Source of the DNA: UBA1732 sp045114235
GTDB lineage: Bacteria > Verrucomicrobiota > Lentisphaeria > Victivallales > UBA1829
Direction: 5' to 3'
DNA length: 10,547 bases
Assembly (NCBI GenBank): GCA_045114235.1
Contig: JBGUKB010000006.1
Span: forward strand, 1 to 10,547
The first letter of the stretch is position 1. Each line of letters opens with the position of its first letter. Below are positions 1 through 7,755 of the stretch, in pieces. A program made the translations under genes and the position numbers. The notes beneath the pieces were generated by a model. The model was not told the DNA's origin. It searched no databases and worked only from the letters and a program-made list of their open reading frames with translations.

Positions 1-1605
1 GTTCTGGATAATGTCGCCGATACGGTAGAACGGCATGAGGATGGCTTCCTTCAGGGAGACCGGCTGCTGGATGAGGTCGGTGATGACGGCGTCCCAGATG
101 AGCCCGTCCGGGGTGTAGAAGACGCCGGACTTGCCTACGAAGAGGCGGCGCATGGTTCCGGCGGTGACCGCGACGGCGAGCGTCATGGACTTGACGGCGG
201 GGGCGGTGCCGGTTGTGGCGTTGATGTACATCACGCAGACGTTGCTGGTGGCGGCGATCTTCTTGTGCGCTGCGACGTCATGGACGATCATGCACATGTG
301 GAAGTTGTAGCCGTTCATGACGAGCTTGCCCGCGAGGATGAAGGATCGTTTTTCAGGGGAGAACAGCGCCTCCATGTTGATGAAGTTGTTCAGGAACTCG
401 CGGAGGTTGGTCTGGCAGATGATGACCTTGCGGACGAGGTCGCAGCAGGTGACGTTGTTCGAGACCACGGTGTCCTCGTTGATCATGGCGCGGATGTTTT
501 CGAATGCCTTGGACGCGGCGACCGCGCGGAGGCGTTCGAGGTCGAGGCCGTCGAGCTTGTCGGTGTTCTTGCGGCCGGTCCAGTCGCCGTAGGGCGCGAT
601 GGCGGCTTTGAACGCGGTCCACTCGGATTCGCTGATGGAGGCGGCGTCGCCGGGGACGGAGGTGCGGAACGCCCCGAAGAACGCGGTTAGCGCGCCTGCG
701 CGGTTCGGATTCACGCGTTCGTTCAGGTGCAGGATGCACGCCGGATCGGCGGGCGCGAGCGGGGCCTTCTTGAAGAAGTCCTCGACCGAGGAGGAATCGT
801 TGGGGTCGAAGGTGTTCTTCGGGACATGGGACGAGGATTCGCGGCCGCCTGCGAAAACGAGCGCGTGGCAGCTCTCGAAGTAGTCGTCGACGTCGGCGGC
901 GACGGCCTGGCACGCGCCCCAGAGCCCGGCGGTGGCGTCCGCGTAGGGGAAGAGCGCGTCCTTGCGGGCGATGCCCTCGTCGGTCCAGGCGAGGAATCCG
1001 TTCAGCATTCCTTCGAAGATGTCGAGCTCGGAGGCGCCGATGCCGTCCGCGCCGGAGATGTCCTTCTGCGAGCCGACGGCGGCCATGGCGAACTTGATGC
1101 ACTCGGCGGTGATTTCGTCCTCGACCGGGCCGGGCGGGATGATGCCGTCGCCGTTCTGGAGGGCGTTGGAGACGAGCGTCTTGAACTCGTTGATCTGTTC
1201 GATCGTGATGGCGGAATCGGATTTCGCGCCGATGCGCTTCAGCGCGAGCTCGGCGGTCTCCTTCGCGCGGAGCCCGTCGGCGTCCTCGGCGTTCAACGCG
1301 GCGAGACGGAGCGCGGGCGCGGCGGTGATGAAGTCGGAGAGGTCGGCGACGGCGGAGATGACCCATTTGAGGAGGCCGCGGACGTCCTTCACGTGGATGC
1401 GGCCGGAGGCGTCCTGCGGGATCAGGGCGAGGAATTCGGCGGGGCAGAGCAGGTTTTTGGCAGGGATGCTGGTGAGCGTCCAGTGCGCCGGATCGAGCTC
1501 GTAGGCGTTGCGGAAGTCGTTCGCGGATTCGATGACGAGCTGGGAGGAGCCTCCGATGCGGCGGAATTTCATGCTGGTCTCGCTGACGTGTTCAGGATTG
1601 TTCAT
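1..1605 (-). CDS. Uncharacterised protein with degenerate EF-hand-like loops, C-terminus cut off
   Basis: I do not recognise a named family. The frame is open for 535 codons from ATG at 1605 and leaves the window without a stop. An AGGAGA ribosome site lies 9 bases upstream (1615-1620), inside the preceding gene, which overlaps this one by 14 bases, so the two are probably translationally coupled. There is no signal peptide or membrane segment, so it is probably cytoplasmic. At least four segments share the pattern of an acidic or polar loop, then I, three residues, an acidic residue and a hydrophobic helix: near residues 65-79 (DASGRIHVKDV), 128-141, 184-198 (ADGIGASELDIF) and 319-333 (GDAASISESEW). 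They resemble EF-hand loops but most lack the full set of calcium ligands. The C-terminal third (about residues 396-535) is a different, more beta-rich region. The function is unknown. That it is a real gene is well supported by the RBS, the overlap and an uninterrupted frame. Confidence 0.85.
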   Translation of the reverse strand, partial: MNNPEHVSETSMKFRRIGGSSQLVIESANDFRNAYELDPAHWTLTSIPAKNLLCPAEFLALIPQDASGRIHVKDVRGLLKWVISAVADLSDFITAAPALRLAALNAEDADGLRAKETAELALKRIGAKSDSAITIEQINEFKTLVSNALQNGDGIIPPGPVEDEITAECIKFAMAAVGSQKDISGADGIGASELDIFEGMLNGFLAWTDEGIARKDALFPYADATAGLWGACQAVAADVDDYFESCHALVFAGGRESSSHVPKNTFDPNDSSSVEDFFKKAPLAPADPACILHLNERVNPNRAGALTAFFGAFRTSVPGDAASISESEWTAFKAAIAPYGDWTGRKNTDKLDGLDLERLRAVAASKAFENIRAMINEDTVVSNNVTCCDLVRKVIICQTNLREFLNNFINMEALFSPEKRSFILAGKLVMNGYNFHMCMIVHDVAAHKKIAATSNVCVMYINATTGTAPAVKSMTLAVAVTAGTMRRLFVGKSGVFYTPDGLIWDAVITDLIQQPVSLKEAILMPFYRIGDIIQN

Positions 1606-2710
1606 GGTGGGTTGTCTCCTGGTTGTCGTTTTGTTTGGGTATCGTTTGAAATTGCAATAATGTCAGGATCAGCAGGATCACCACTCCCTGCGCCAGCAGC
1701 ACAAAGCACGTGCGGGCGTCGCCCCAGAGCAGGGGAATCGCGCCCAGCCCGGCCACGATGGACAGCAGATGGATGATCCGGACGGCCTGCGGACGGGTGA
1801 GGCCCATCCGCACGAACCGGTGCGAGATGTGGTTGTGGTCGCCGATGTAGAACGGCTTATGGTTGTGCAGACGGATGAGGACGACTGCGAAGGCGTCGAA
1901 GATGGGCACGGCGAGGATGAAGAACGGGATCAGGATGGCGTATTTTCCCGCGGCGACCTCGGGATTGTAGTAGGTCACGCGGGCGCTGATGACCGCCAGC
2001 AGGAATCCGACCAGGTGGCTGCCCGCGTCGCCCATGAAGATCGACGCCGGAGCCTTGTTGAAAAGCCAGAAGCCGCAGCACGCGCCCGCCGAACACGCCG
2101 AAAGCGCCGCCACGAAGAACTGGCCGTTGATCCACGCCGCGATGGCGAAGAAAATGAACGCGATCGCCGCCGTGCCGACGGACAGCCCGTCCATGTTGTC
2201 GAAGAAATTCATGGCGTTCATGATGAAGACGATCCAGAAGACGGAGATCGGGACCGTGAGGAACGGAGTCGGGATGAAAAGCGTGATGTGCAGCCCGCCG
2301 AAAAAGACCATGGCAAACGCGATCAGGAACTGCCCGGCGAATTTGAACGATGCGCGCATGGCGTGCTTGTCGTCGATCACGCCCAGCACGACCGCCGCGA
2401 CCGCACAGACGCAGATCATCGCGAGTTCGTGTGAGATATTTCGGAAGCCGCCGGTGATCTCTTCCGGGAACCGCCCTGGCGCGGCGAGGAGCGCGGCCGC
2501 GCCCGCCAGAATCGGGACCAGCCACGAGACCAGGATCGCCACGCCGCCGAGCAGGGGAGTCTCCTTCCCGTGCAGCTTGTGCCCTTCGGATTTCGGCACG
2601 TCCATGATCCCGGTGCGGCGCGCGAGGATGCGGCAGAGCGGCACGACCGGCAGCGAGATCAGAAACGACGCCGCGAATGCCGCCGCGTACAGCCAGAGAT
2701 AACGGTTCAC
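1592..2710 (-). CDS. WecA/TagO-type polyprenyl-phosphate sugar-1-phosphate transferase
   Basis: This is a 372-residue integral membrane enzyme of the MraY/WecA family, which moves a sugar-1-phosphate (often GlcNAc-1-P) from a UDP-sugar to undecaprenyl phosphate and so starts a surface polysaccharide. About ten hydrophobic segments are visible. Family motifs appear in order: TPLLGG (51-56), the metal-binding DD pair (113-114), NAMNFFDNMDGL (165-176), FMGDAGS (225-231) and a cytoplasmic HNHISHR (292-298). The last motif fits the WecA/TagO/GT4 branch rather than the MraY HHHFE form, so a role in O-antigen, teichoic-like or exopolysaccharide initiation is more likely than lipid I synthesis; the sugar cannot be read from sequence. 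The start is GTG at 2710, with GAGG (2719-2722) 8 bases upstream. It has its own promoter and a hairpin in the leader. The last ~15 residues are polar and overlap the next gene. Confidence 0.93.
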   Translation of the reverse strand: MNRYLWLYAAAFAASFLISLPVVPLCRILARRTGIMDVPKSEGHKLHGKETPLLGGVAILVSWLVPILAGAAALLAAPGRFPEEITGGFRNISHELAMICVCAVAAVVLGVIDDKHAMRASFKFAGQFLIAFAMVFFGGLHITLFIPTPFLTVPISVFWIVFIMNAMNFFDNMDGLSVGTAAIAFIFFAIAAWINGQFFVAALSACSAGACCGFWLFNKAPASIFMGDAGSHLVGFLLAVISARVTYYNPEVAAGKYAILIPFFILAVPIFDAFAVVLIRLHNHKPFYIGDHNHISHRFVRMGLTRPQAVRIIHLLSIVAGLGAIPLLWGDARTCFVLLAQGVVILLILTLLQFQTIPKQNDNQETTHHEQS

Positions 2711-2718
2711 GATGAAAG

Positions 2719-2722
2719 CCTC
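2719..2722 (-). promoter_or_regulatory. Ribosome binding site for the GTG start of the wecA-like gene
   Basis: GAGG lies 8 bases upstream of the GTG at 2710 and supports this non-ATG start. It overlaps an out-of-frame ATG at 2724 that opens a five-codon frame (MRLSS) ending across the GTG. That mini-frame has no Shine-Dalgarno sequence of its own. Confidence 0.6.
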
Positions 2723-2730
2723 ATGTTTCG

Positions 2731-2757
2731 AAATAAGAAAGGAGCGGTTCGCGCTCC
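2731..2757 (-). promoter_or_regulatory. Terminator-like hairpin in the leader of the wecA-like gene
   Basis: Read on the minus strand, GGAGCG (2757-2752), a five-base loop and CGCTCC (2746-2741) form a perfect six-pair stem, extendable by one G-U pair, followed by TTTCTTATTT. This is the form of a modest intrinsic terminator. It lies about 12 bases after the predicted transcription start and before the GTG start. It could attenuate transcription, stop readthrough from the upstream prepilin peptidase operon, or simply stabilise the mRNA 5' end. No U-rich tract follows on the plus strand. Confidence 0.45.
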
Positions 2758-2775
2758 CGTGCGATACAATTTGAT

Positions 2776-2804
2776 AATATATCGTAGTGGAAGCGGAAAG
2801 TCAA
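2776..2804 (-). promoter_or_regulatory. Sigma-70-type promoter of the wecA-like unit
   Basis: On the minus strand TTGACT (2804-2799) and TATATT (2781-2776) are separated by 17 bases. Each hexamer matches the consensus at five of six positions and the spacing is optimal. The stretch is AT-rich in a GC-rich genome. The predicted start near 2769 gives a leader of about 60 bases. Confidence 0.75.
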
Positions 2805-2861
2805 GCAAAAAGGCGGAAATTTGTTTTGTGGAGGGGAGGGCGCGGCGGCTTTTGCCGGAGT

Positions 2862-3974
2862 TCAGGATTCGATCCCGGATTCTTCGTCCTCCCGCTGAAG
2901 TCTTTCCGTCTCCTCGCGTTCCTTCTCATCCTCCTCGCGGCAGCGGCGTTCCTCCTGTTCCCTCTGCGCCTCGATGACGTGTTCGCGGTAACGATCGTAA
3001 TAGTTCGTATGGTGGTCGTTGACGAACGAGATCGCGGAGATGTCGAGCTCCATGTCGGGGTAGAGCACCGCGTCCGTGAACGGGATGCCGAAGAGGAGCC
3101 AGAGGCCGAGGCCGATGGCGAGGAACGGCCCGAACGCGAAGCCGCGGCGGCGGAATTTCGGGTGTTTGAGCGTGTAGACGGGCATGAAGACGACGGCGAT
3201 CAGGGAGCCTGAGAGCATGATCCAGAGCGCGGGGAGCGCGCCGAGCGCGGCGGCCAGCCCGGCGATCAGCTTCACGTCGCCCAGCCCGAACGCCTCGCGT
3301 TTCAGCGCCTTCTCGCCGAGCCACGCGAAGAGCGTGAGGAGCGTGCCGAAGAGTCCGGCGGTCACGATCGAGATCAGGAATCTGCGCCAGTCGAGCAGAT
3401 GCGGCTCCAGCCCGGCGCCGTGGACCAGGTGGTACAGCGGCGCGAGGAGCAGGAGCGAGTACGTGAGCTCGTTCGGGATCAGGCGCACCTTCATGTCGAT
3501 CAGCGCCGCCGGATACGCCACGCTGATTGTCAGGAAGTAGATGAACATGGTCGGCAGCGGGAGCTTGAAGTGCAGGACGTACACGAACGACGCCATGTAC
3601 ATGAGTCCGACGAGCATTTCCCCGATCAGGTAGCGCGGCGAGATCGGCGCGTGGCACCAGCGGCATTTGCCGCGCAGGCACAGATAACTGAAGATCGGGA
3701 TGTTCTCCCAGACCGAGATCTTGTGGTCGCAGACCGTGCAGTGCGAGGGCGGCGTGACCAGGCTCATGCCGAGCGGCAGCCGGTAAATGCAGACGTTCAG
3801 GAACGACCCGATGCAGCACCCGAACCAGAACGCGACGAACGCGAAGAAGACCGGATATTCGTGCATCGCCTCGGAGAAGACGGCGGGATCGAAGATCGCG
3901 ATTCCGGGGGCGTCCGCGAAGAGGTCCCTGAACGTTTCAAGAATGCGCTCGAGCAGTGAGGGCCTTACTTCCAT
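2862..3974 (-). CDS. Prepilin peptidase / N-methyltransferase (A24A, PilD/GspO type)
   Basis: This is a 370-residue membrane aspartic protease that would cleave the leader of type IV pilin or type II pseudopilin precursors and methylate the new N-terminus. The bifunctional form is indicated by GSFLNVCIYRLP (56-67) and the cytoplasmic zinc-binding CxxC pairs at C79/C82 and C104/C107. The catalytic aspartates sit in LIDMKVRLIPN (D160) and GLGDVKL (D233), and FGPFLAIG (281-288) is also typical. Two parts exceed the usual family length: about 45 residues before the first conserved segment, and a C-terminal tail (about 325-370) made almost entirely of E, R, K, D and Q that looks helical or coiled-coil. 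The gene follows nadE after about 30 bases and is probably last in that operon. The ATG at 3974 has only a weak ribosome site (GGAAA), so the exact start is less certain. No pilin or pilus assembly gene is in view. Confidence 0.93.
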   Translation of the reverse strand: MEVRPSLLERILETFRDLFADAPGIAIFDPAVFSEAMHEYPVFFAFVAFWFGCCIGSFLNVCIYRLPLGMSLVTPPSHCTVCDHKISVWENIPIFSYLCLRGKCRWCHAPISPRYLIGEMLVGLMYMASFVYVLHFKLPLPTMFIYFLTISVAYPAALIDMKVRLIPNELTYSLLLLAPLYHLVHGAGLEPHLLDWRRFLISIVTAGLFGTLLTLFAWLGEKALKREAFGLGDVKLIAGLAAALGALPALWIMLSGSLIAVVFMPVYTLKHPKFRRRGFAFGPFLAIGLGLWLLFGIPFTDAVLYPDMELDISAISFVNDHHTNYYDRYREHVIEAQREQEERRCREEDEKEREETERLQREDEESGIES

Positions 3975-4004
3975 GTCCGCGTTTCCGTTCGGTTCGTTTT
4001 CCGG

Positions 4005-5771
4005 TTACTTCAGGTCGTCGAGCCAGAGCGCCGGGGATGCGTCGGACGGTACGCGCCAGCCCGCGCGCGGCGAGAGGGAGAGCGGGGAGACCGCGGGACC
4101 GTCGGGCGAACACGACCGCTTGAACTGCTGGGAGAAGAACCGGCGGAGGAAGAGTTCGAGCGTGCGGCGGATTTCCTCGGGGGCATACTTCCCGGCGAAG
4201 ACCTTCTTCGCCTTGCGGAGGATCGCGCGCGGGGCTTCGTTGAGGCGGACGAGGTGGAAGAGGTAGAAATCGTGCAGTTCGTACGCGCCGAGGATCTGTT
4301 CGGTCTTGTGGCCGGATTCGCCGGATTTCGAAGCGGGGACGAGTTCGGGTGAGACGGGCGTGTCGAGGATGTCCTTCAGGACCGGCGCGATCTTGCCGCC
4401 GTGGGCGTCGGCGTAGAACGAAACGAGGTGGCGGACGAGGGTCTTCGGGACGCCGGAATTGACCGCGTACATGCTCATGTGGTCGCCGTTGTAGGTGCAC
4501 CAGCCGAGCGCGATCTCGGAGAGGTCGCCCGTGCCGACGACCAGCGCGTTCGAGCCGTTCGCGATGTCCATCAGGATCTGGGTGCGTTCGCGCGCCTGGG
4601 CGTTCTCGAACACCACGTCGGCGACCTTCGGATCGTGCCCGATGTCGGCGAAATGCTGGAGGCAGGCGGGGCGGATGTCGACCGTGCGGCAGTCGCAGCC
4701 GAGGAGTTCGGCAAGGCGCGCGGCGTTGCTCTTCGTGCGTTTCGTGGTGCCGAATCCGGGCATGGAGACCGCGATGACCGAGCCGGAGGGGAGATTGAGC
4801 GCGGCGGCGGCTTCGTGCGCCACGAGGAGCGCCAGCGTTGAGTCGAGGCCGCCGGAAACGCCGATCACGAGCTTATCGGCGTGCGCGGTTGCCATGCGGT
4901 GCGCCAGGGCGGATTCGAGCGCGGCGGCGATCCAGATGGTGCCCGCGCGGTCCTTCGGCAGGAAGGGCAGGGGATCTCGTCCGAGCGCGGCGAGATGCTT
5001 CGGGTCCTCCTCGAAGGACAAAAGATATTGCGTTTTCGCGGGCTCGAATTCGGCGTCGAATTCCAGCGACGGGCACGGGTCGGAAAGGTCGGCGAGGACC
5101 GGTTCTCCGTTTTTGACCATGATATTGCAGCAGACGGGCATGCCGTAGAAGCCGTCAGTCACGGATTCGCCGGACTTCGGCGCGGCGAGGATGAAGTCCG
5201 CCCGGTGCTCCTTCGCCGCGGCGAGCGCGAACGAACGGAAATCGGACGGTGTCATGAGCGCGGACGGGACCGCGGACGGGCAGAGGATGAGGCGTTCGGG
5301 ATCGCGTTTCCGGCGCGTGGAGATGAGCTCGATCGGAGCGAACACGGTGGCGGGAGCGTCAAGCGGCTTCCTGTTGCGCGCGATGATCTTTCCGGCGCGG
5401 ATGCAGAGCGTGACGGCGTACAGGCCGCCGGATCTGGAGCGTTCGGGGACGCCGACGACGAACGTGACGGGAATATTGGCGGTCTCTTTCAGCAGGAATT
5501 TGACTGCCTTCTGTGCGGCGTCAAGCAGGATGTTCTGGCGGAAGAGGTCGCCGCAGGACGCGCCGGTGACGCAAAGTTCGGGGAAGACGACGGCCCCGAC
5601 GCCGAACGACGCGTACATTTCGAGCGCGGCGAGGATCTCGTGGACGTTCCACATGGGATCGGCGAGGCGGAATCCCGCGCCGGAAACGTCCGCGGCGGCT
5701 TTGATCCGTTTCGTTTTCGGGAGGACGGCGGGAGTTTTCGTGTTTTTTCTCGCGGTCTTTCTGGCAGGCAT
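4005..5771 (-). CDS. nadE: NAD+ synthetase with degenerate glutaminase-like domain
   Basis: This 588-residue protein has the two-domain layout of glutamine-dependent NAD+ synthetase, which amidates nicotinic acid adenine dinucleotide using ATP. The C-terminal synthetase domain looks intact: SGGLDS pyrophosphate loop (306-311), ENAQARERTQ (389-398), GTGDLSEIALGWCTYNGDH (413-431) and the terminal family segment RRFFSQQFKRS (543-553). The N-terminal nitrilase-fold domain (about 30-250) keeps FPELCVTG with the glutaminase Glu (E65) but appears to lack roughly 45-50 residues between about residues 136 and 161. That removes the usual lysine-loop context and the ICEDLW motif carrying the nucleophilic cysteine. 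Typical members have about 640-680 residues. I infer that it cannot hydrolyse glutamine and uses free ammonia or another donor. The ATG at 5771 has GGAG 8-9 bases upstream. mutL ends 31 bases before it. Confidence 0.94.
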   Translation of the reverse strand: MPARKTARKNTKTPAVLPKTKRIKAAADVSGAGFRLADPMWNVHEILAALEMYASFGVGAVVFPELCVTGASCGDLFRQNILLDAAQKAVKFLLKETANIPVTFVVGVPERSRSGGLYAVTLCIRAGKIIARNRKPLDAPATVFAPIELISTRRKRDPERLILCPSAVPSALMTPSDFRSFALAAAKEHRADFILAAPKSGESVTDGFYGMPVCCNIMVKNGEPVLADLSDPCPSLEFDAEFEPAKTQYLLSFEEDPKHLAALGRDPLPFLPKDRAGTIWIAAALESALAHRMATAHADKLVIGVSGGLDSTLALLVAHEAAAALNLPSGSVIAVSMPGFGTTKRTKSNAARLAELLGCDCRTVDIRPACLQHFADIGHDPKVADVVFENAQARERTQILMDIANGSNALVVGTGDLSEIALGWCTYNGDHMSMYAVNSGVPKTLVRHLVSFYADAHGGKIAPVLKDILDTPVSPELVPASKSGESGHKTEQILGAYELHDFYLFHLVRLNEAPRAILRKAKKVFAGKYAPEEIRRTLELFLRRFFSQQFKRSCSPDGPAVSPLSLSPRAGWRVPSDASPALWLDDLK

Positions 5772-5802
5772 GATAGGTGCTCCTTTGTTGCAATGCCTTT
5801 GG

Positions 5803-7755
5803 TTATTTCCGTCCGAATCGGCGTTCGATTTCGGAGATGGAGATGTTGAGCATGGTGGGGCGCCCGTGCGGACAGGAATAGGGCAGGGCGCAGTGGGACA
5901 TCTGTTCGATGAGGGCGGCGGCCTCCTGAAGGGACAGTCGGTCGTGGGCTTTCACGGCGGCCTTGCAGGCGGCGCGGGCGAGGGTGTCGGTGGCGAGGCG
6001 CTGTCCCGCCCCGATCTCGCCGATGCGCGCGAGCATATCGTGGAAGAAACCGCCGACGTTTTCCTGTTTGATCGCGGCGGGGATCGAGTTCAGCTTGACC
6101 GTGTTGCGTCCGAACGGCTCGATCTCGAACCCGATGTTCTCGAATTCGTGGAGGTTGCGGGCGACGTACGCCATGTCCGCGGGCGAGAGCTCGATGGTGA
6201 TCGGCATCAGGAGTTTCTGCGAGAGCGTGCCGTCGATGCCGTTCAGGATGCGTTCGAAGAGGACGCGTTCGTGCGCTGCATGCTGGTCGATCAGCACGAG
6301 ACCGCCGGGGATCGCCGCCACGATGTAGGAGTTTTCCAACACGCCGAGCAACCGCAGTCCGGTGCCGCCGAAATCGGTCGCGGGGGCGTCCTCCGCTACA
6401 AGACGGAAATCGGGGCGCGGCTCGTTTTCGGGCGAAGTCTGCTGCTGTTCGGGCGGGATCGGCAGTTCGGCGTCTTCCTGTTGAGGCGCGGCGGCGCAGT
6501 TTTGTGCAGACTGTGGGTTCCCGAACGGCGCATGGAGCATGGGCCCGAGGACGCGGTATCCGACGCGGGCGGATTCGAGCAGGGAATCGACGCTTGTGAC
6601 GATGCCGGACGCGGGGACCGGGGCATCGTCGATGGAAGATTTACTGTTTTCCGGTCGTTCAAATGGCGTGTCCTGCGCCTGCATGTCCGGCGAAAAATCG
6701 GGGAAGAGGCGCGCGGCGGTCTCCGCCGGGTCGTTCACGCCCTCCGCCGTGACCGGGATCACGGCGTCGTTGGTGCGGAGCGCGGCGGAAACGGCGGTGC
6801 GGACCGCGGCGATCACGTCGAATTCGTTGCGGAACCGGACCTCGCGCTTGGTCGGGTGGACGTTCACGTCGACGGACCCCGGCGGCATGGTGAGGTAGAT
6901 CAGCGCGGGCTGGAATCTGCCGCGTTCGAGCATGGGGCCGCACGCCTCCTTGATGGCGCGGTAGACGGGGGCGGATTCGACCGGACGGGCATTCACGAAG
7001 ATGCGCTGTTCGGCGCGGGAATTGCGCGTGAAGCCGCGCCGTGCGATGAAGCCGTTCACCGTGATGCCTCGTTCGGTGCGCGAGAACGGCAGCAGCGCAC
7101 CGGCGTATTCGCGTCCGAAGAACTCGCTGATGCGCGGGAGGATGGACGGCGCGGACGGGGTGGAGAGCAGGATGCGGCCGTCGGCTTTCAGAATGAACGC
7201 GACGTCGTGGTGCGCCAGGGCGATGTTCGAGAGGATCTCGACGATGTGGCGTTCCTCGGTCGCGACGGTGCGGAGGAAGTTCTTGCGCGCCGGGACGTTG
7301 AAGAAGAGGTCGCGGGCGCAGACCTCGGTGCCGGGCGGGCATCCGGCGGGCTTTTCCGAAACGGCCTTGCCGCCCGCGATGAAGACCTCGACGCCCTCGG
7401 GCGTCTCGCGGCGGCGTGTGCGGATGGTCAGGCGCGTGACGGCTGCGATGCTGGGGATCGCCTCGCCGCGGAATCCGAAGGACGCGATGTCGAAGATGTC
7501 GGCTTCGGAGGATATTTTGCTGGTGGAATGCGGATCGAGGCAGAGCAGGGCGTCGTCGGCGTCCATGCCCTCGCCGTCGTCGGCGACCGAGATGGAGCGC
7601 CGTCCGCCGTCCTCGATCGTGACGGTGATCTTCCGTGCGCCTGCGTCGAGCGAGTTTTCCACGAGCTCCTTCACGATGGACGCGGGACGTTCCACGACCT
7701 CGCCCGCCGCGATCTTGTTGCAGACTTCGTCGCTCAGCTGCCTGATCTTGCTCAT
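5803..7755 (-). CDS. mutL: DNA mismatch repair protein MutL, endonuclease type
   Basis: At 650 residues this is a full-length MutL, the ATPase that links MutS mismatch recognition to strand incision and removal. The N-terminal GHKL ATPase has IAAGEVVERP (15-24), ELVENSLDAGA (30-40) with catalytic E30 and Mg-binding N34, DDGEGM (59-64), HSTSK (76-80) and GFRGEAIPS (94-102). VHPTKREVRF (299-308) closes the transducer domain. A P/Q/E-rich, low-conservation linker runs from about 340 to 465. The C-terminal dimerisation domain carries DQHAAHERVLFE (490-501), which fits the DQHAx2Ex4E metal-dependent nuclease motif, plus ACKAAVKA (596-603) and CPHGRP (628-633). Repair is therefore expected to be MutH-independent, with MutL nicking. 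The ATG overlaps the preceding gene's stop (ATGA) and its ribosome site is weak, so translation is probably coupled. Confidence 0.98.
   Translation of the reverse strand: MSKIRQLSDEVCNKIAAGEVVERPASIVKELVENSLDAGARKITVTIEDGGRRSISVADDGEGMDADDALLCLDPHSTSKISSEADIFDIASFGFRGEAIPSIAAVTRLTIRTRRRETPEGVEVFIAGGKAVSEKPAGCPPGTEVCARDLFFNVPARKNFLRTVATEERHIVEILSNIALAHHDVAFILKADGRILLSTPSAPSILPRISEFFGREYAGALLPFSRTERGITVNGFIARRGFTRNSRAEQRIFVNARPVESAPVYRAIKEACGPMLERGRFQPALIYLTMPPGSVDVNVHPTKREVRFRNEFDVIAAVRTAVSAALRTNDAVIPVTAEGVNDPAETAARLFPDFSPDMQAQDTPFERPENSKSSIDDAPVPASGIVTSVDSLLESARVGYRVLGPMLHAPFGNPQSAQNCAAAPQQEDAELPIPPEQQQTSPENEPRPDFRLVAEDAPATDFGGTGLRLLGVLENSYIVAAIPGGLVLIDQHAAHERVLFERILNGIDGTLSQKLLMPITIELSPADMAYVARNLHEFENIGFEIEPFGRNTVKLNSIPAAIKQENVGGFFHDMLARIGEIGAGQRLATDTLARAACKAAVKAHDRLSLQEAAALIEQMSHCALPYSCPHGRPTMLNISISEIERRFGRK

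Noticed and set aside
353..1366. A 337-codon minus-strand frame rich in R, H and P
   Set aside because: Arginine-rich out-of-frame shadow of the real minus-strand gene that starts at 1605 and is open to the window edge.
727..1776. A 349-codon open frame on the plus strand
   Set aside because: Low-complexity R/G/D/E/V composition and opposite to the continuous minus-strand frame that has a good ribosome site at 1615-1620.
2707..2724. Five-codon frame MRLSS ahead of the wecA-like gene, considered as a leader peptide
   Set aside because: Its ATG overlaps the Shine-Dalgarno sequence of the GTG start and it has none of its own; kept only as part of the leader observation.
2846..2857. Small hairpin CGGC-TTTT-GCCG just after the prepilin peptidase stop, considered as a terminator
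   Set aside because: The stem is only four pairs and on the minus strand is not followed by a U tract, so it does not meet the form of an intrinsic terminator.
4005..5771. Frameshift or sequencing error as the cause of the missing NadE cysteine motif
   Set aside because: Translation of the other minus-strand frames around 5280-5380 gives no ICEDLW-like segment and the main frame aligns on both sides, so a real in-frame loss is the better explanation.
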